Source: Limosilactobacillus sp. WILCCON 0051 (GTDB lineage: Bacteria > Bacillota > Bacilli > Lactobacillales > Lactobacillaceae). From it: DNA of 64,000 nt. A program made the translations under genes and the position numbers. The stretch covers positions 1,984,001 through 2,048,000 of the forward strand of contig NZ_CP154878.1 of assembly GCF_039955095.1 (NCBI RefSeq), written 5' to 3'. This document shows positions 56,820 to 64,000 of the stretch, piece after piece. Each line of letters starts with the position of its first letter. The first letter of the stretch is position 1. A model generated the notes under the pieces. It worked only from the letters and a program-made list of their open reading frames with translations, did no database searches and had not been told where the DNA came from.

Positions 56820-56936
56820 TTACTTGCCTTGACGTTGCTTGTGCTTTGGGTTAGGGCAAATTACCATTACCCGACCATTGCGCTTGACGATCTTGCACTT
56901 TTCGCACATCCGTTTTACTGATGGTCGTACTTTCAT
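56820..56936 (-). CDS. rpmJ: Ribosomal protein bL36 (zinc form)
   Basis: Only 38 codons, read directly from the minus strand: [20 protein letters not shown], then [18 protein letters not shown]. Zinc ligands Cys11, Cys14, Cys27 and His32 are all present. Lies between infA and rpsM as expected. Confidence 0.97.
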   Translation of the reverse strand: MKVRPSVKRMCEKCKIVKRNGRVMVICPNPKHKQRQGK

Positions 56937-56975
56937 TGTAAATAATCCTCCTAAAAATGATTTTAGACTAAAGAC

Positions 56976-57194
56976 TTATTTGAAGCGGAAAGTAATCCGG
57001 CCTTTGGTCAGATCATATGGGGACATTTCAACCTTTACACGATCACCAGGCAGAATCTTGATGTAGTGCATCCGGATCTTGCCTGAGACATGTGCCAGGA
57101 TTTCAACCCCATTTTCCAATTCAACTTTAAACATTGCGTTAGGCAGGGTTTCGGTAACCTTACCTTCGACTTCGATAACATCGGCCTTTGCCAC
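56976..57194 (-). CDS. infA: Translation initiation factor IF-1
   Basis: 72 residues from the GTG at 57194 after AAGGAGGAA; the longer upstream frame runs through the promoter and is rejected. Single S1/OB fold: [40 protein letters not shown]. Binds the ribosomal A site during initiation. Confidence 0.97.
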   Translation of the reverse strand: MAKADVIEVEGKVTETLPNAMFKVELENGVEILAHVSGKIRMHYIKILPGDRVKVEMSPYDLTKGRITFRFK

Positions 57195-57281
57195 TGAACG
57201 GTTCCTCCTTGCCGGTAAAATTACGTAAAAACGGTGGAAAGCGGCATGCGCCTTCCACTGCAAGCTAGATAAACCTTGCGT

Positions 57282-57310
57282 AGTATACCATAGAGTACAC
57301 AATTACGCAA
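57282..57310 (-). promoter_or_regulatory. Internal promoter for infA onward, within an inverted repeat
   Basis: Minus-strand TTGCGT, 17-bp spacer, TATACT, about 88 bp before infA. A perfect 9-bp inverted repeat (CCTTGCGTA / TACGCAAGG, 57274-57312) spans the whole promoter, with one arm overlapping the -35. Confidence 0.65.
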
Positions 57311-57331
57311 GGATTCAACTAACAATGAGTC

Positions 57332-58009
<678 letters not shown>

Positions 58010-59308
58010 TTATTCGCGGATAAATCCAATATACTCACGTTTCATCGTTAAACTACGCATCTGCCGGACAACGTCCAAGGCAATTTGAACGACAATCAAC
58101 AAACTGGTACCACCTAAACCAATTGATTGGCTAAGGTTCCAGATGTTGCTGGCCAGCAGCGGAATCAATGAAATCAATCCCAAGAATAACGATCCAACCG
58201 TAGACAAACGCATCAACAGTCCTGAAACAAAGTCCTGCGTGCCTTTGCCTGGCCAAACGCCAGAGATGTAGCTGCCTTGCTTTTGCAAGTTTTCCGCGAG
58301 TTTTTCTGGATTAACTTGAACAAAGGCGTAGAAAAAGGTAAATACAACAATCAAAAATACATACAGCGCAATGCCTGGACCAGACTGCATATTAAAAATC
58401 GTTGTCATAACCTGATACCAGGTATCTTGACTATGATTTTGCTGAAAGGCCATTAAGATCGTTTGCGGCGTCGAGATAAACGAGCCAGCAAAGATCACTG
58501 GAATCACCCCAGAAACGTTGATCTTTAATGGAAGATAACTGTTTGACGGCGAAGTAGTTGTCCGCCGCGTGTATTGAATCGGCAAACGCCGTTCGGCCTG
58601 TTGAAACCAGGTAACGAACGTCACGATTGCCAATATCGCAACTACAACCAGGGCAATAAAGCCAATTCCCATCCAGAGGTTTGCGCCAGATTCACCAGTG
58701 ATCTGATCATTCCATAACTGCTTGATCCCATTTGGCATTTCAGCGATGATCCCAGCAAAGATCAGCATTGAAACACCATTACCGAGACCGCGCTCGGTAA
58801 TCATGTCCCCTAACCAAGTAGCAAACATGGTTCCGGCAGTTAAAATCAGACCAATCGTGATATAGGTTTCCACCCCCGGATTGTTAACCAGTTTAATCGT
58901 GCTTAATGCGTTAAAGCCCGCGGTGATTCCAATCGATTGGATAAAACCAAGGACGATCGTTAACCATCGCGTAGCCTGATTAAGCTTCCGTCGACCAACT
59001 TCCCCTTGTTTGCTCCATTCGACAAACTTAGGAACGATATCCATTTGAAGAAGTTGAACTACGATTTGAGCCGTGATGTACGGGGAAACCCCCATCGCAA
59101 ATAATGAGTAGTTATCCAAACCGCCACCACTGAAAGTGTTCAAGATTGATGCCAAGCCGGTACTAGAGATCTGCTCTAAGGCAGCAGCATTTACACCGGG
59201 TACCGTAATAGAGGCACCTAACCGGTAAACAATCAGTACAAACAAGGTGAACAGAATCTTCTTACGAATATCCTTAACCTTGAATGCATTTTTGACGGTT
59301 GTGAACAA
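58010..59308 (-). CDS. secY: Protein translocase subunit SecY
   Basis: 432-residue channel of the Sec translocon with ten membrane helices. Start is a TTG just after the rplO stop, with GAGGTGATG. Plug and early loop: YRLGASITVPGVNAAALEQI; cytoplasmic loops RKLNQATRWLT and QAERRLPIQYTRR (ribosome/SecA contact). Standard position between rplO and adk. Confidence 0.97.
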   Translation of the reverse strand: MFTTVKNAFKVKDIRKKILFTLFVLIVYRLGASITVPGVNAAALEQISSTGLASILNTFSGGGLDNYSLFAMGVSPYITAQIVVQLLQMDIVPKFVEWSKQGEVGRRKLNQATRWLTIVLGFIQSIGITAGFNALSTIKLVNNPGVETYITIGLILTAGTMFATWLGDMITERGLGNGVSMLIFAGIIAEMPNGIKQLWNDQITGESGANLWMGIGFIALVVVAILAIVTFVTWFQQAERRLPIQYTRRTTTSPSNSYLPLKINVSGVIPVIFAGSFISTPQTILMAFQQNHSQDTWYQVMTTIFNMQSGPGIALYVFLIVVFTFFYAFVQVNPEKLAENLQKQGSYISGVWPGKGTQDFVSGLLMRLSTVGSLFLGLISLIPLLASNIWNLSQSIGLGGTSLLIVVQIALDVVRQMRSLTMKREYIGFIRE

Positions 59309-59743
59309 TTACATCACCTCAGTTTTACCACCAGCAGCTTCAATTGCCTTAATAGCTGAAGCAGAAAACTTGTTGGCTTTAACGGTCAGCTTCTTGGTCA
59401 ACTTACCATTGCCCAGAATCTTAACACCGCTTTTAACGTTCTTGATCACGCCGTTTTCCAGCAGAACAGCTGGCGTAACTTCGGCACCATCATCAAAACG
59501 GTTCAGCGTCGTCAGGTTTACAATAGCGTATTCCTTACGGTTGATGTTGCTGAAACCACGCTTTGGCATTTGACGGTACAGAGGCATTTGGCCCCCTTCA
59601 AAGCCCAGACGAGTCTTACCATGAGCCTTTTGACCCTTAGTACCACGACCAGAAGTGAAACCGTGACCAGATGACAGACCACGACCCTTACGCAGACGCT
59701 TGAAACGGGAACCAGCAGCTGGCTTCAATTCGTTTAATTTCAT
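59309..59743 (-). CDS. rplO: Ribosomal protein uL15
   Basis: 144 residues with Gly/Arg-rich N-terminus ([20 protein letters not shown]) and [18 protein letters not shown]. Binds 23S rRNA late in assembly. Stop directly abuts the secY start. Confidence 0.97.
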   Translation of the reverse strand: MKLNELKPAAGSRFKRLRKGRGLSSGHGFTSGRGTKGQKAHGKTRLGFEGGQMPLYRQMPKRGFSNINRKEYAIVNLTTLNRFDDGAEVTPAVLLENGVIKNVKSGVKILGNGKLTKKLTVKANKFSASAIKAIEAAGGKTEVM

Positions 59744-59775
59744 TAGGTAGGCACCTCCTTATTGTAGATTTTTAA

Positions 59776-59958
59776 TTACTTGACTTCTTCAATGGAAACC
59801 AAGTGAGCAACCTTAAAGATTGCACCACGCGTTGCCGCGTTGTCTGGCAGGACATTGGAGCTGCCGATCTTGCCCAGACCCAATGCCTTAACCGTACGAC
59901 GTTGAGTTGGCTTACGGTGGGCAACACTGTGGATCAAAGTAACTTTAACTTTAGCCAT
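59776..59958 (-). CDS. rpmD: Ribosomal protein uL30
   Basis: 60 residues: [20 protein letters not shown], then [20 protein letters not shown]. Normal length and position between rpsE and rplO. Confidence 0.97.
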   Translation of the reverse strand: MAKVKVTLIHSVAHRKPTQRRTVKALGLGKIGSSNVLPDNAATRGAIFKVAHLVSIEEVK

Positions 59959-59972
59959 GATCTATGTCCTCC

Positions 59973-60482
59973 TTATTCTGCCAGGTGATCAACGGAGACG
60001 CCACGAAGTTGAGAAACTTCTTCGGCACTCTTCAGAGCCTTCAGACCTTCAAACGTTGCACGAACAACGTTGATTGGCGTGTTGGAGCCCAAACGCTTGG
60101 AAGTAACGTCAGCAACGCCGGCCAGTTCCATAACGTTACGAACCGCACCACCGGCAGCAACCCCAGAACCTTCAACGGCTGGCTTGAGCATGATCTTGCC
60201 ACCGCCGAAAGTACCAATAACTTCGTGAGGAATGGTCGTACCAACGATTGGAACTTCAATCAGGTTCTTTTGAGCAGCTGCAGAAGCCTTGCGGATAGCT
60301 TCTGGAACTTCTTGAGCCTTACCAGTACCAAAACCAACGTGACCCTTCTTGTCGCCGACAATTACCAAAGCGGCAAAGCGCAGACGACGACCACCCTTAA
60401 CAACCTTGGTAACCCGGTTGATCGAAACGACTTGATCTTCCAGATCCAGCTTGGATGGGTCAATGTAAGATTGTGATGCCAT
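59973..60482 (-). CDS. rpsE: Ribosomal protein uS5
   Basis: 169 residues: dsRBD-like N-terminal domain ([40 protein letters not shown]) and C-terminal domain with [19 protein letters not shown]. Helps decoding accuracy. Confidence 0.98.
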   Translation of the reverse strand: MASQSYIDPSKLDLEDQVVSINRVTKVVKGGRRLRFAALVIVGDKKGHVGFGTGKAQEVPEAIRKASAAAQKNLIEVPIVGTTIPHEVIGTFGGGKIMLKPAVEGSGVAAGGAVRNVMELAGVADVTSKRLGSNTPINVVRATFEGLKALKSAEEVSQLRGVSVDHLAE

Positions 60483-60503
60483 ACAGGTTATTCCTCCTTT
60501 TCC

Positions 60504-60860
60504 TTAGAATTGCAGACCGTTTTCACGAGCTGCTTCAGCCAGGGCTTGTACACGACCATGGTACAGGTAGCCACCACGGTCAAAAACAACGCTGCTGATG
60601 TTCTTTTCTACACCGCGCTTAGCGATCAGAGCACCAACACCGGCAGCTTGTTCCGTCTTAGTGTTGCCACTGACTTCACTGTCGAGAGTTGAGGCACTTG
60701 CGAGCGTCACACCCTTTACGTCATCAATCAATTGAGCGTAAATGTTTTTGTTAGAACGGTAAACACTTAAACGTGGGCGCTCTGCAGTACCAGAGATCTT
60801 ACCGCGAACGCGCATGTGACGGCGTTGACGGATCTTGTTCTTATCTGGTTTAGAAATCAC
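60504..60860 (-). CDS. rplR: Ribosomal protein uL18
   Basis: 118 residues. The GTG at 60860 is chosen because AAGAGGTG is its ribosome binding site; the frame's earlier GTG is part of that site. Reads [20 protein letters not shown], binds 5S rRNA; ends [17 protein letters not shown]. Confidence 0.95.
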   Translation of the reverse strand: MISKPDKNKIRQRRHMRVRGKISGTAERPRLSVYRSNKNIYAQLIDDVKGVTLASASTLDSEVSGNTKTEQAAGVGALIAKRGVEKNISSVVFDRGGYLYHGRVQALAEAARENGLQF

Positions 60861-60926
60861 AACTGTCACCTCTTGATTCTTTTAATTTTGGTTTTAAATT
60901 ATTTATGCAGCTAAGCTGCTAGACGA

Positions 60927-61463
60927 TTACTTACCAGTCTTACCTTCCTTACGCAGGATGTATTCATCTTCGTAACGAATACCCTTACCCTTGTAAGGTT
61001 CTGGTGAACGAACGGCACGAACTTCGGCAGCAAATTGGCCAACGTGTTCTTTGTTGATACCGCTGATTTCAATCGTCGTGTTGTCTGGAACGTTAACTTC
61101 CAGATCTTCTGGCTTTTCCATTTCAACTGGGTTGGAGTAACCAACAGTCAGGATCAGCTTGCTACCCTTGGCTTGAGCACGGTAACCAACACCGACCAGC
61201 TTCAGAGTCTTCTTAAACCCGTTGACAACACCTTCGATCATGTTGTTAACATTGGCACGCGTAGTACCGTGGACCATCTTAGCCTTCTTGTCGTCATTTT
61301 CCCGTTCAAACGTTACTTCGCTGTCAGTAACGTTCATCTTGATCAATGGGGAGATTTCGCGACTCAGAGTACCCTTAGGCCCCTTAACAGTTACGACGTT
61401 GCCTGATTGAGAAACCTCTACGCCTTGTGGCAGTTCGATTGCCTTGTAACCAATACGACTCAT
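60927..61463 (-). CDS. rplF: Ribosomal protein uL6
   Basis: 178 residues: [20 protein letters not shown], two RNA-binding folds, and the C-terminal motif [20 protein letters not shown]. Near the GTPase centre. Confidence 0.98.
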   Translation of the reverse strand: MSRIGYKAIELPQGVEVSQSGNVVTVKGPKGTLSREISPLIKMNVTDSEVTFERENDDKKAKMVHGTTRANVNNMIEGVVNGFKKTLKLVGVGYRAQAKGSKLILTVGYSNPVEMEKPEDLEVNVPDNTTIEISGINKEHVGQFAAEVRAVRSPEPYKGKGIRYEDEYILRKEGKTGK

Positions 61464-61491
61464 GTGTACACCTCCGATCTTATTTAATTAA

Positions 61492-61890
61492 TTACCAAAT
61501 GTAGGCGATAACTTCGCCACCGATTTTCTTAGCACGGGCAACCTTGTCAGTCACAACCCCTTCAGAAGTTGAGATGATGGCAATACCCAAACCATTGAGA
61601 ACCTTTGGCACAGCGTCAGCCTTAACGTAAGAACGCAGACCAGGCTTTGAAATCCGCTTCAGACCAGAAATGACACGTTCGCCATCCTTGCCGTACTTCA
61701 GGAATACGCGGATGATGCCTTGCTTGTTGTCTTCAACGTATTCAACATCGCGAATGAAACCTTCTTGCTTCAAGATTTCAGCGATGTCCTTCTTCATCTT
61801 TGATGCAGGTACTTCTACAGAATCGTGGTGTGCCATGTTGGCATTGCGAATCCGAGTCAGAAAATCTGCAATTGGATCACTCATAGACAT
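61492..61890 (-). CDS. rpsH: Ribosomal protein uS8
   Basis: 132 residues: [20 protein letters not shown] at the start and [20 protein letters not shown] at the end. Either of two close ATGs may start it. 16S central-domain binder. Confidence 0.97.
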   Translation of the reverse strand: MSMSDPIADFLTRIRNANMAHHDSVEVPASKMKKDIAEILKQEGFIRDVEYVEDNKQGIIRVFLKYGKDGERVISGLKRISKPGLRSYVKADAVPKVLNGLGIAIISTSEGVVTDKVARAKKIGGEVIAYIW

Positions 61891-61920
61891 CGATATTTTC
61901 CTCCTTTGTCGGTGATTTGT

Positions 61921-62106
61921 TTACCAGCTAGCCTTCTTCATACCAGGAATTTGTCCTTCATGGGCAAGTTGACGCAAGCAAATCCGGCATAGGTGGAACT
62001 TACGGTAAACGGAGTGCGGACGGCCACAACGAACACAACGCGTGTAGGCACGCGTGGAGTACTTGGCTGGGCGGTTGCACTTAGCGATCATTGATTTTTT
62101 AGCCAA
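61921..62106 (-). CDS. rpsN: Ribosomal protein uS14, zinc-binding type
   Basis: 61 residues with two CxxC pairs: Cys24, Cys27, Cys40, Cys43 (RCVRCGRP ... LCRICLR). This is the zinc-dependent short paralogue found in the spc operon of Firmicutes. Confidence 0.98.
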   Translation of the reverse strand: MAKKSMIAKCNRPAKYSTRAYTRCVRCGRPHSVYRKFHLCRICLRQLAHEGQIPGMKKASW

Positions 62107-62123
62107 TTTGTGGACCTCCTTAA

Positions 62124-62666
62124 TTACTTAGCGAATGGCATGCCCATTTGAGCAAGCAATTCATGACCTTCTTCATCAGAGTTGGCAGTCGTAACGATAA
62201 CAATGTCCAGACCGCGAACGTGGTTAACCTTGTCGTAGTCGATTTCTGGGAAGATCAGTTGTTCGCGAACACCCAACGTGTAGTTACCGTGACCATCAAA
62301 TGACTTGTTTGATACACCATGGAAGTCACGAACACGTGGCAGTGAAACGTTGATCAGCTTGTCCAGGAAGTCGTACATACGAGTACCGCGCAGCGTAACC
62401 TTGGCACCGATGGACATACCTTCACGCAGACGGAAGCCGGCGATGGACTTCTTAGCCTTAGTGATCAGTGGCTTTTGACCAGCAATCAGACCCAGTTCTT
62501 CAACAGCTTCATCCAACAGCTTGGAGTTTTGAGTAGCGTCACCGACACCCATGTTCAAAACGATCTTGTCGATCTTAGGAACAGCCATTACAGAAGTGTA
62601 GTTGAACTTGTCAGTCAAAGCTGGACGTACTTCACTTTCGTACTTTGCTTTTAAACGGTTTTCCAT
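62124..62666 (-). CDS. rplE: Ribosomal protein uL5
   Basis: 180 residues from the ATG at 62666; a TTG two codons upstream sits closer to AGGAGG but gives an atypical start. [40 protein letters not shown]. Binds 5S rRNA and contacts uS13. Confidence 0.95.
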   Translation of the reverse strand: MENRLKAKYESEVRPALTDKFNYTSVMAVPKIDKIVLNMGVGDATQNSKLLDEAVEELGLIAGQKPLITKAKKSIAGFRLREGMSIGAKVTLRGTRMYDFLDKLINVSLPRVRDFHGVSNKSFDGHGNYTLGVREQLIFPEIDYDKVNHVRGLDIVIVTTANSDEEGHELLAQMGMPFAK

Positions 62667-62694
62667 GAGCAATAATTCCTCCTTCCCCTATTTT

Positions 62695-63003
62695 TTAGTC
62701 GATCGTCTTGCCAGACTTCTTGGCAACACGAACTTTTTTACCGTCAACGACCTTGAAACCAACACGAGTAGGTTCGTTGGTAGATGGGTCAATCAGCATA
62801 ACGTTAGATGCTTGGATTGGTGCTTCTGCATCAATAATCCCACCGTTTGGGTTAGCGTTGTTTGGCTTTTGATGTTTCTTGATTTGGTTAACGCCTTCAA
62901 CGATCACGCGGTTTTCCTTGACCAGGACCTTCTTGATGGTACCTTCCTTGCCCTTGTCCTTACCGGCGATGACGCGAACCTTGTCACCTGTCTTTAAAAA
63001 CAT
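62695..63003 (-). CDS. rplX: Ribosomal protein uL24
   Basis: 102 residues with an N-terminal KOW motif ([20 protein letters not shown]). Assembly initiator of the 50S subunit. Confidence 0.98.
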   Translation of the reverse strand: MFLKTGDKVRVIAGKDKGKEGTIKKVLVKENRVIVEGVNQIKKHQKPNNANPNGGIIDAEAPIQASNVMLIDPSTNEPTRVGFKVVDGKKVRVAKKSGKTID

Positions 63004-63034
63004 GTGGTGTGCACCTCCTTATTTTCGGTTAATC

Positions 63035-63403
63035 TTACAGAACTTCTGGAGCCAGGGAGATGATCTTCATAAAGTCATCATCACGCAGCTCACGAGCGAT
63101 TGGGCCAAAAATACGGGTACCCTTAGGGCTCTTGTCGTTGTTGATCAGGACAGCAGCGTTTTCGTCAAACTTGATGTATGAACCGTCCTTACGGTGCAGA
63201 CCATGCTTCGTCCGTACAACGACGGCCTTTACAACGTCACCCTTTTTGACAACGCCACCTGGTGTTGCTTGTTTTACAGTAGCGACAATAATGTCACCAA
63301 TATTACCGGTCTTAACACGGGAACCACCCAAGATCTTGATTACCAAGATTTCGCGGGCACCTGAGTTGTCAGCGACCTTCAACCGACTTTCCTGTTGAAT
63401 CAC
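63035..63403 (-). CDS. rplN: Ribosomal protein uL14
   Basis: 122 residues: [40 protein letters not shown], ending [12 protein letters not shown]. Forms an intersubunit bridge. Confidence 0.98.
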   Translation of the reverse strand: MIQQESRLKVADNSGAREILVIKILGGSRVKTGNIGDIIVATVKQATPGGVVKKGDVVKAVVVRTKHGLHRKDGSYIKFDENAAVLINNDKSPKGTRIFGPIARELRDDDFMKIISLAPEVL

Positions 63404-63469
63404 TGTTAGTGTCCTCCTTCCATCAGTAAGTAAGAATAATTAAGAATACGAAATCATCACAAAGCGGGA

Positions 63470-63730
63470 TTAATCAGCTTTCTTAACGATCTTAACCAGA
63501 CGGAAACGCTTCTTAGCAGACAGAGGCCGAGTTTCCATGATTTCAACCGTATCGCCGGACTTTGCTTCGTTGTTTTCATCGTGAGCGTAGTACTTCTTTG
63601 AGTACCGTACACGCTTGCCGTAAACTGGGGCACTCTTGTAAGTGTCGATTACGACAGTGATGGTCTTGTCCATCTTGTCGGAAACAACGCGGCCTTGGTA
63701 GACCTTACGTGCATTACGTTCATCACTCAT
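63470..63730 (-). CDS. rpsQ: Ribosomal protein uS17
   Basis: 86 residues, OB fold: [40 protein letters not shown]. Primary 16S binder. Confidence 0.98.
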   Translation of the reverse strand: MSDERNARKVYQGRVVSDKMDKTITVVIDTYKSAPVYGKRVRYSKKYYAHDENNEAKSGDTVEIMETRPLSAKKRFRLVKIVKKAD

Positions 63731-63754
63731 GCGCTAATCCTCCTTTTCGTATTC

Positions 63755-63961
63755 TTATTTGTTTAATTCTTGTTGACGAAGAACTGTCTTAACCCGTGCA
63801 ATGTTCTTGCGAACGCTCTTAAGGCTTGCAGTGTTTTCCAACTGGCCGGTTGCTAATTGGAAACGTAAGTTAAACAATTGTTCCTTCAATTCCTTTTCAC
63901 GGTCAAGCAATTGCTCAGTGGTTAATCCATTCAGTTCTTGAACATAATCTTTAGTCTTCAT
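63755..63961 (-). CDS. rpmC: Ribosomal protein uL29
   Basis: 68 residues, two-helix protein near the exit tunnel: [20 protein letters not shown]. The ATG at 63961 is chosen, with GGAAGGTGG before it; it overlaps the rplP stop by 11 bp. Confidence 0.96.
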   Translation of the reverse strand: MKTKDYVQELNGLTTEQLLDREKELKEQLFNLRFQLATGQLENTASLKSVRKNIARVKTVLRQQELNK

Positions 63962-64000
63962 TAGATTGTCCACCTTCCTCACGCTTTACGATCTTAGTGC
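63951..64000 (-). CDS. rplP: Ribosomal protein uL16 (C-terminal end only)
   Basis: Only the last 16 codons are in the window, reading [15 protein letters not shown] and stop, which matches the C-terminal KF/IVKRE tail of uL16. The gene continues beyond the right edge. Position before rpmC supports it. Confidence 0.85.
   Translation of the reverse strand, partial: TKIVKREEGGQSNED

Overview
The window looks like chromosome of a low-to-mid G+C lactobacillus (order Lactobacillales). The Limosilactobacillus group is my best guess from overall gene content and style; this is inference, not a sequence match. Supporting signs are Gram-positive ribosome binding sites (AGGAGG type), a CtsR-controlled clpE, a CcpA-type cre site, a gatCAB amidotransferase, a CamS lipoprotein, an EcfA1-A2-T energy-coupling module and the usual Firmicutes order of the S10/spc/alpha ribosomal genes. 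No rRNA or tRNA gene was seen.

Core block 1 (1-9.6 kb): a glycolipid/lipoteichoic-acid anchor glucosyltransferase pair (lafA, partial lafB), the general PTS proteins HPr and enzyme I, the heat-shock unfoldase ClpE with its CtsR operator, an ECF vitamin-uptake S component, a cytoplasmic MucBP-like protein and proC.

Accessory region (about 9.7-36 kb): a patchwork with much non-coding DNA. It holds a putative PD-(D/E)XK nuclease, a ugpCAEB glycerol-3-phosphate-type ABC operon with a cre site, a 2-hydroxyacid dehydrogenase with an MFS transporter, an HxlR regulator with a divergent partner, a GNAT enzyme preceded by a structured terminated RNA, gene fragments, a methyltransferase and an ATP-grasp protein. 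It also holds two orphan antitoxins separated by an intact IS66-family element with a perfect 8-bp target duplication, an Fst/par-like type I toxin-antitoxin locus, an ogt-ada-alkA adaptive-response operon, a scrambled IS21/IS66 island with small unknown genes, and an ABC-LytTR-DUF3021 module. The most unusual feature is a pair of arrays, 10.5 kb apart. Each has four units of exactly 39 bp with fixed inverted ends (TTACCTAC / GTAGGTAA), variable cores, and spacings close to whole DNA turns.

Core block 2 (36-64 kb, all on the minus strand): rlmD, dgkB, gatB-gatA-gatC, camS, ligA and pcrA form one block (23S methylation, lipid kinase, Gln-tRNA amidation, DNA replication and repair). Next come purK-like, xpt and a GH73 glucosaminidase, then rplM-rpsI, truA and ecfA1-A2-T. 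Last is the 3' two thirds of the ribosomal protein supercluster, from rplP (partial) through secY, adk, infA and rpoA to rplQ. The ECF module encoded here would energise S components such as the one at 7.3-7.9 kb.

All functional calls are from reading translated sequence and known family motifs; no database search was run.
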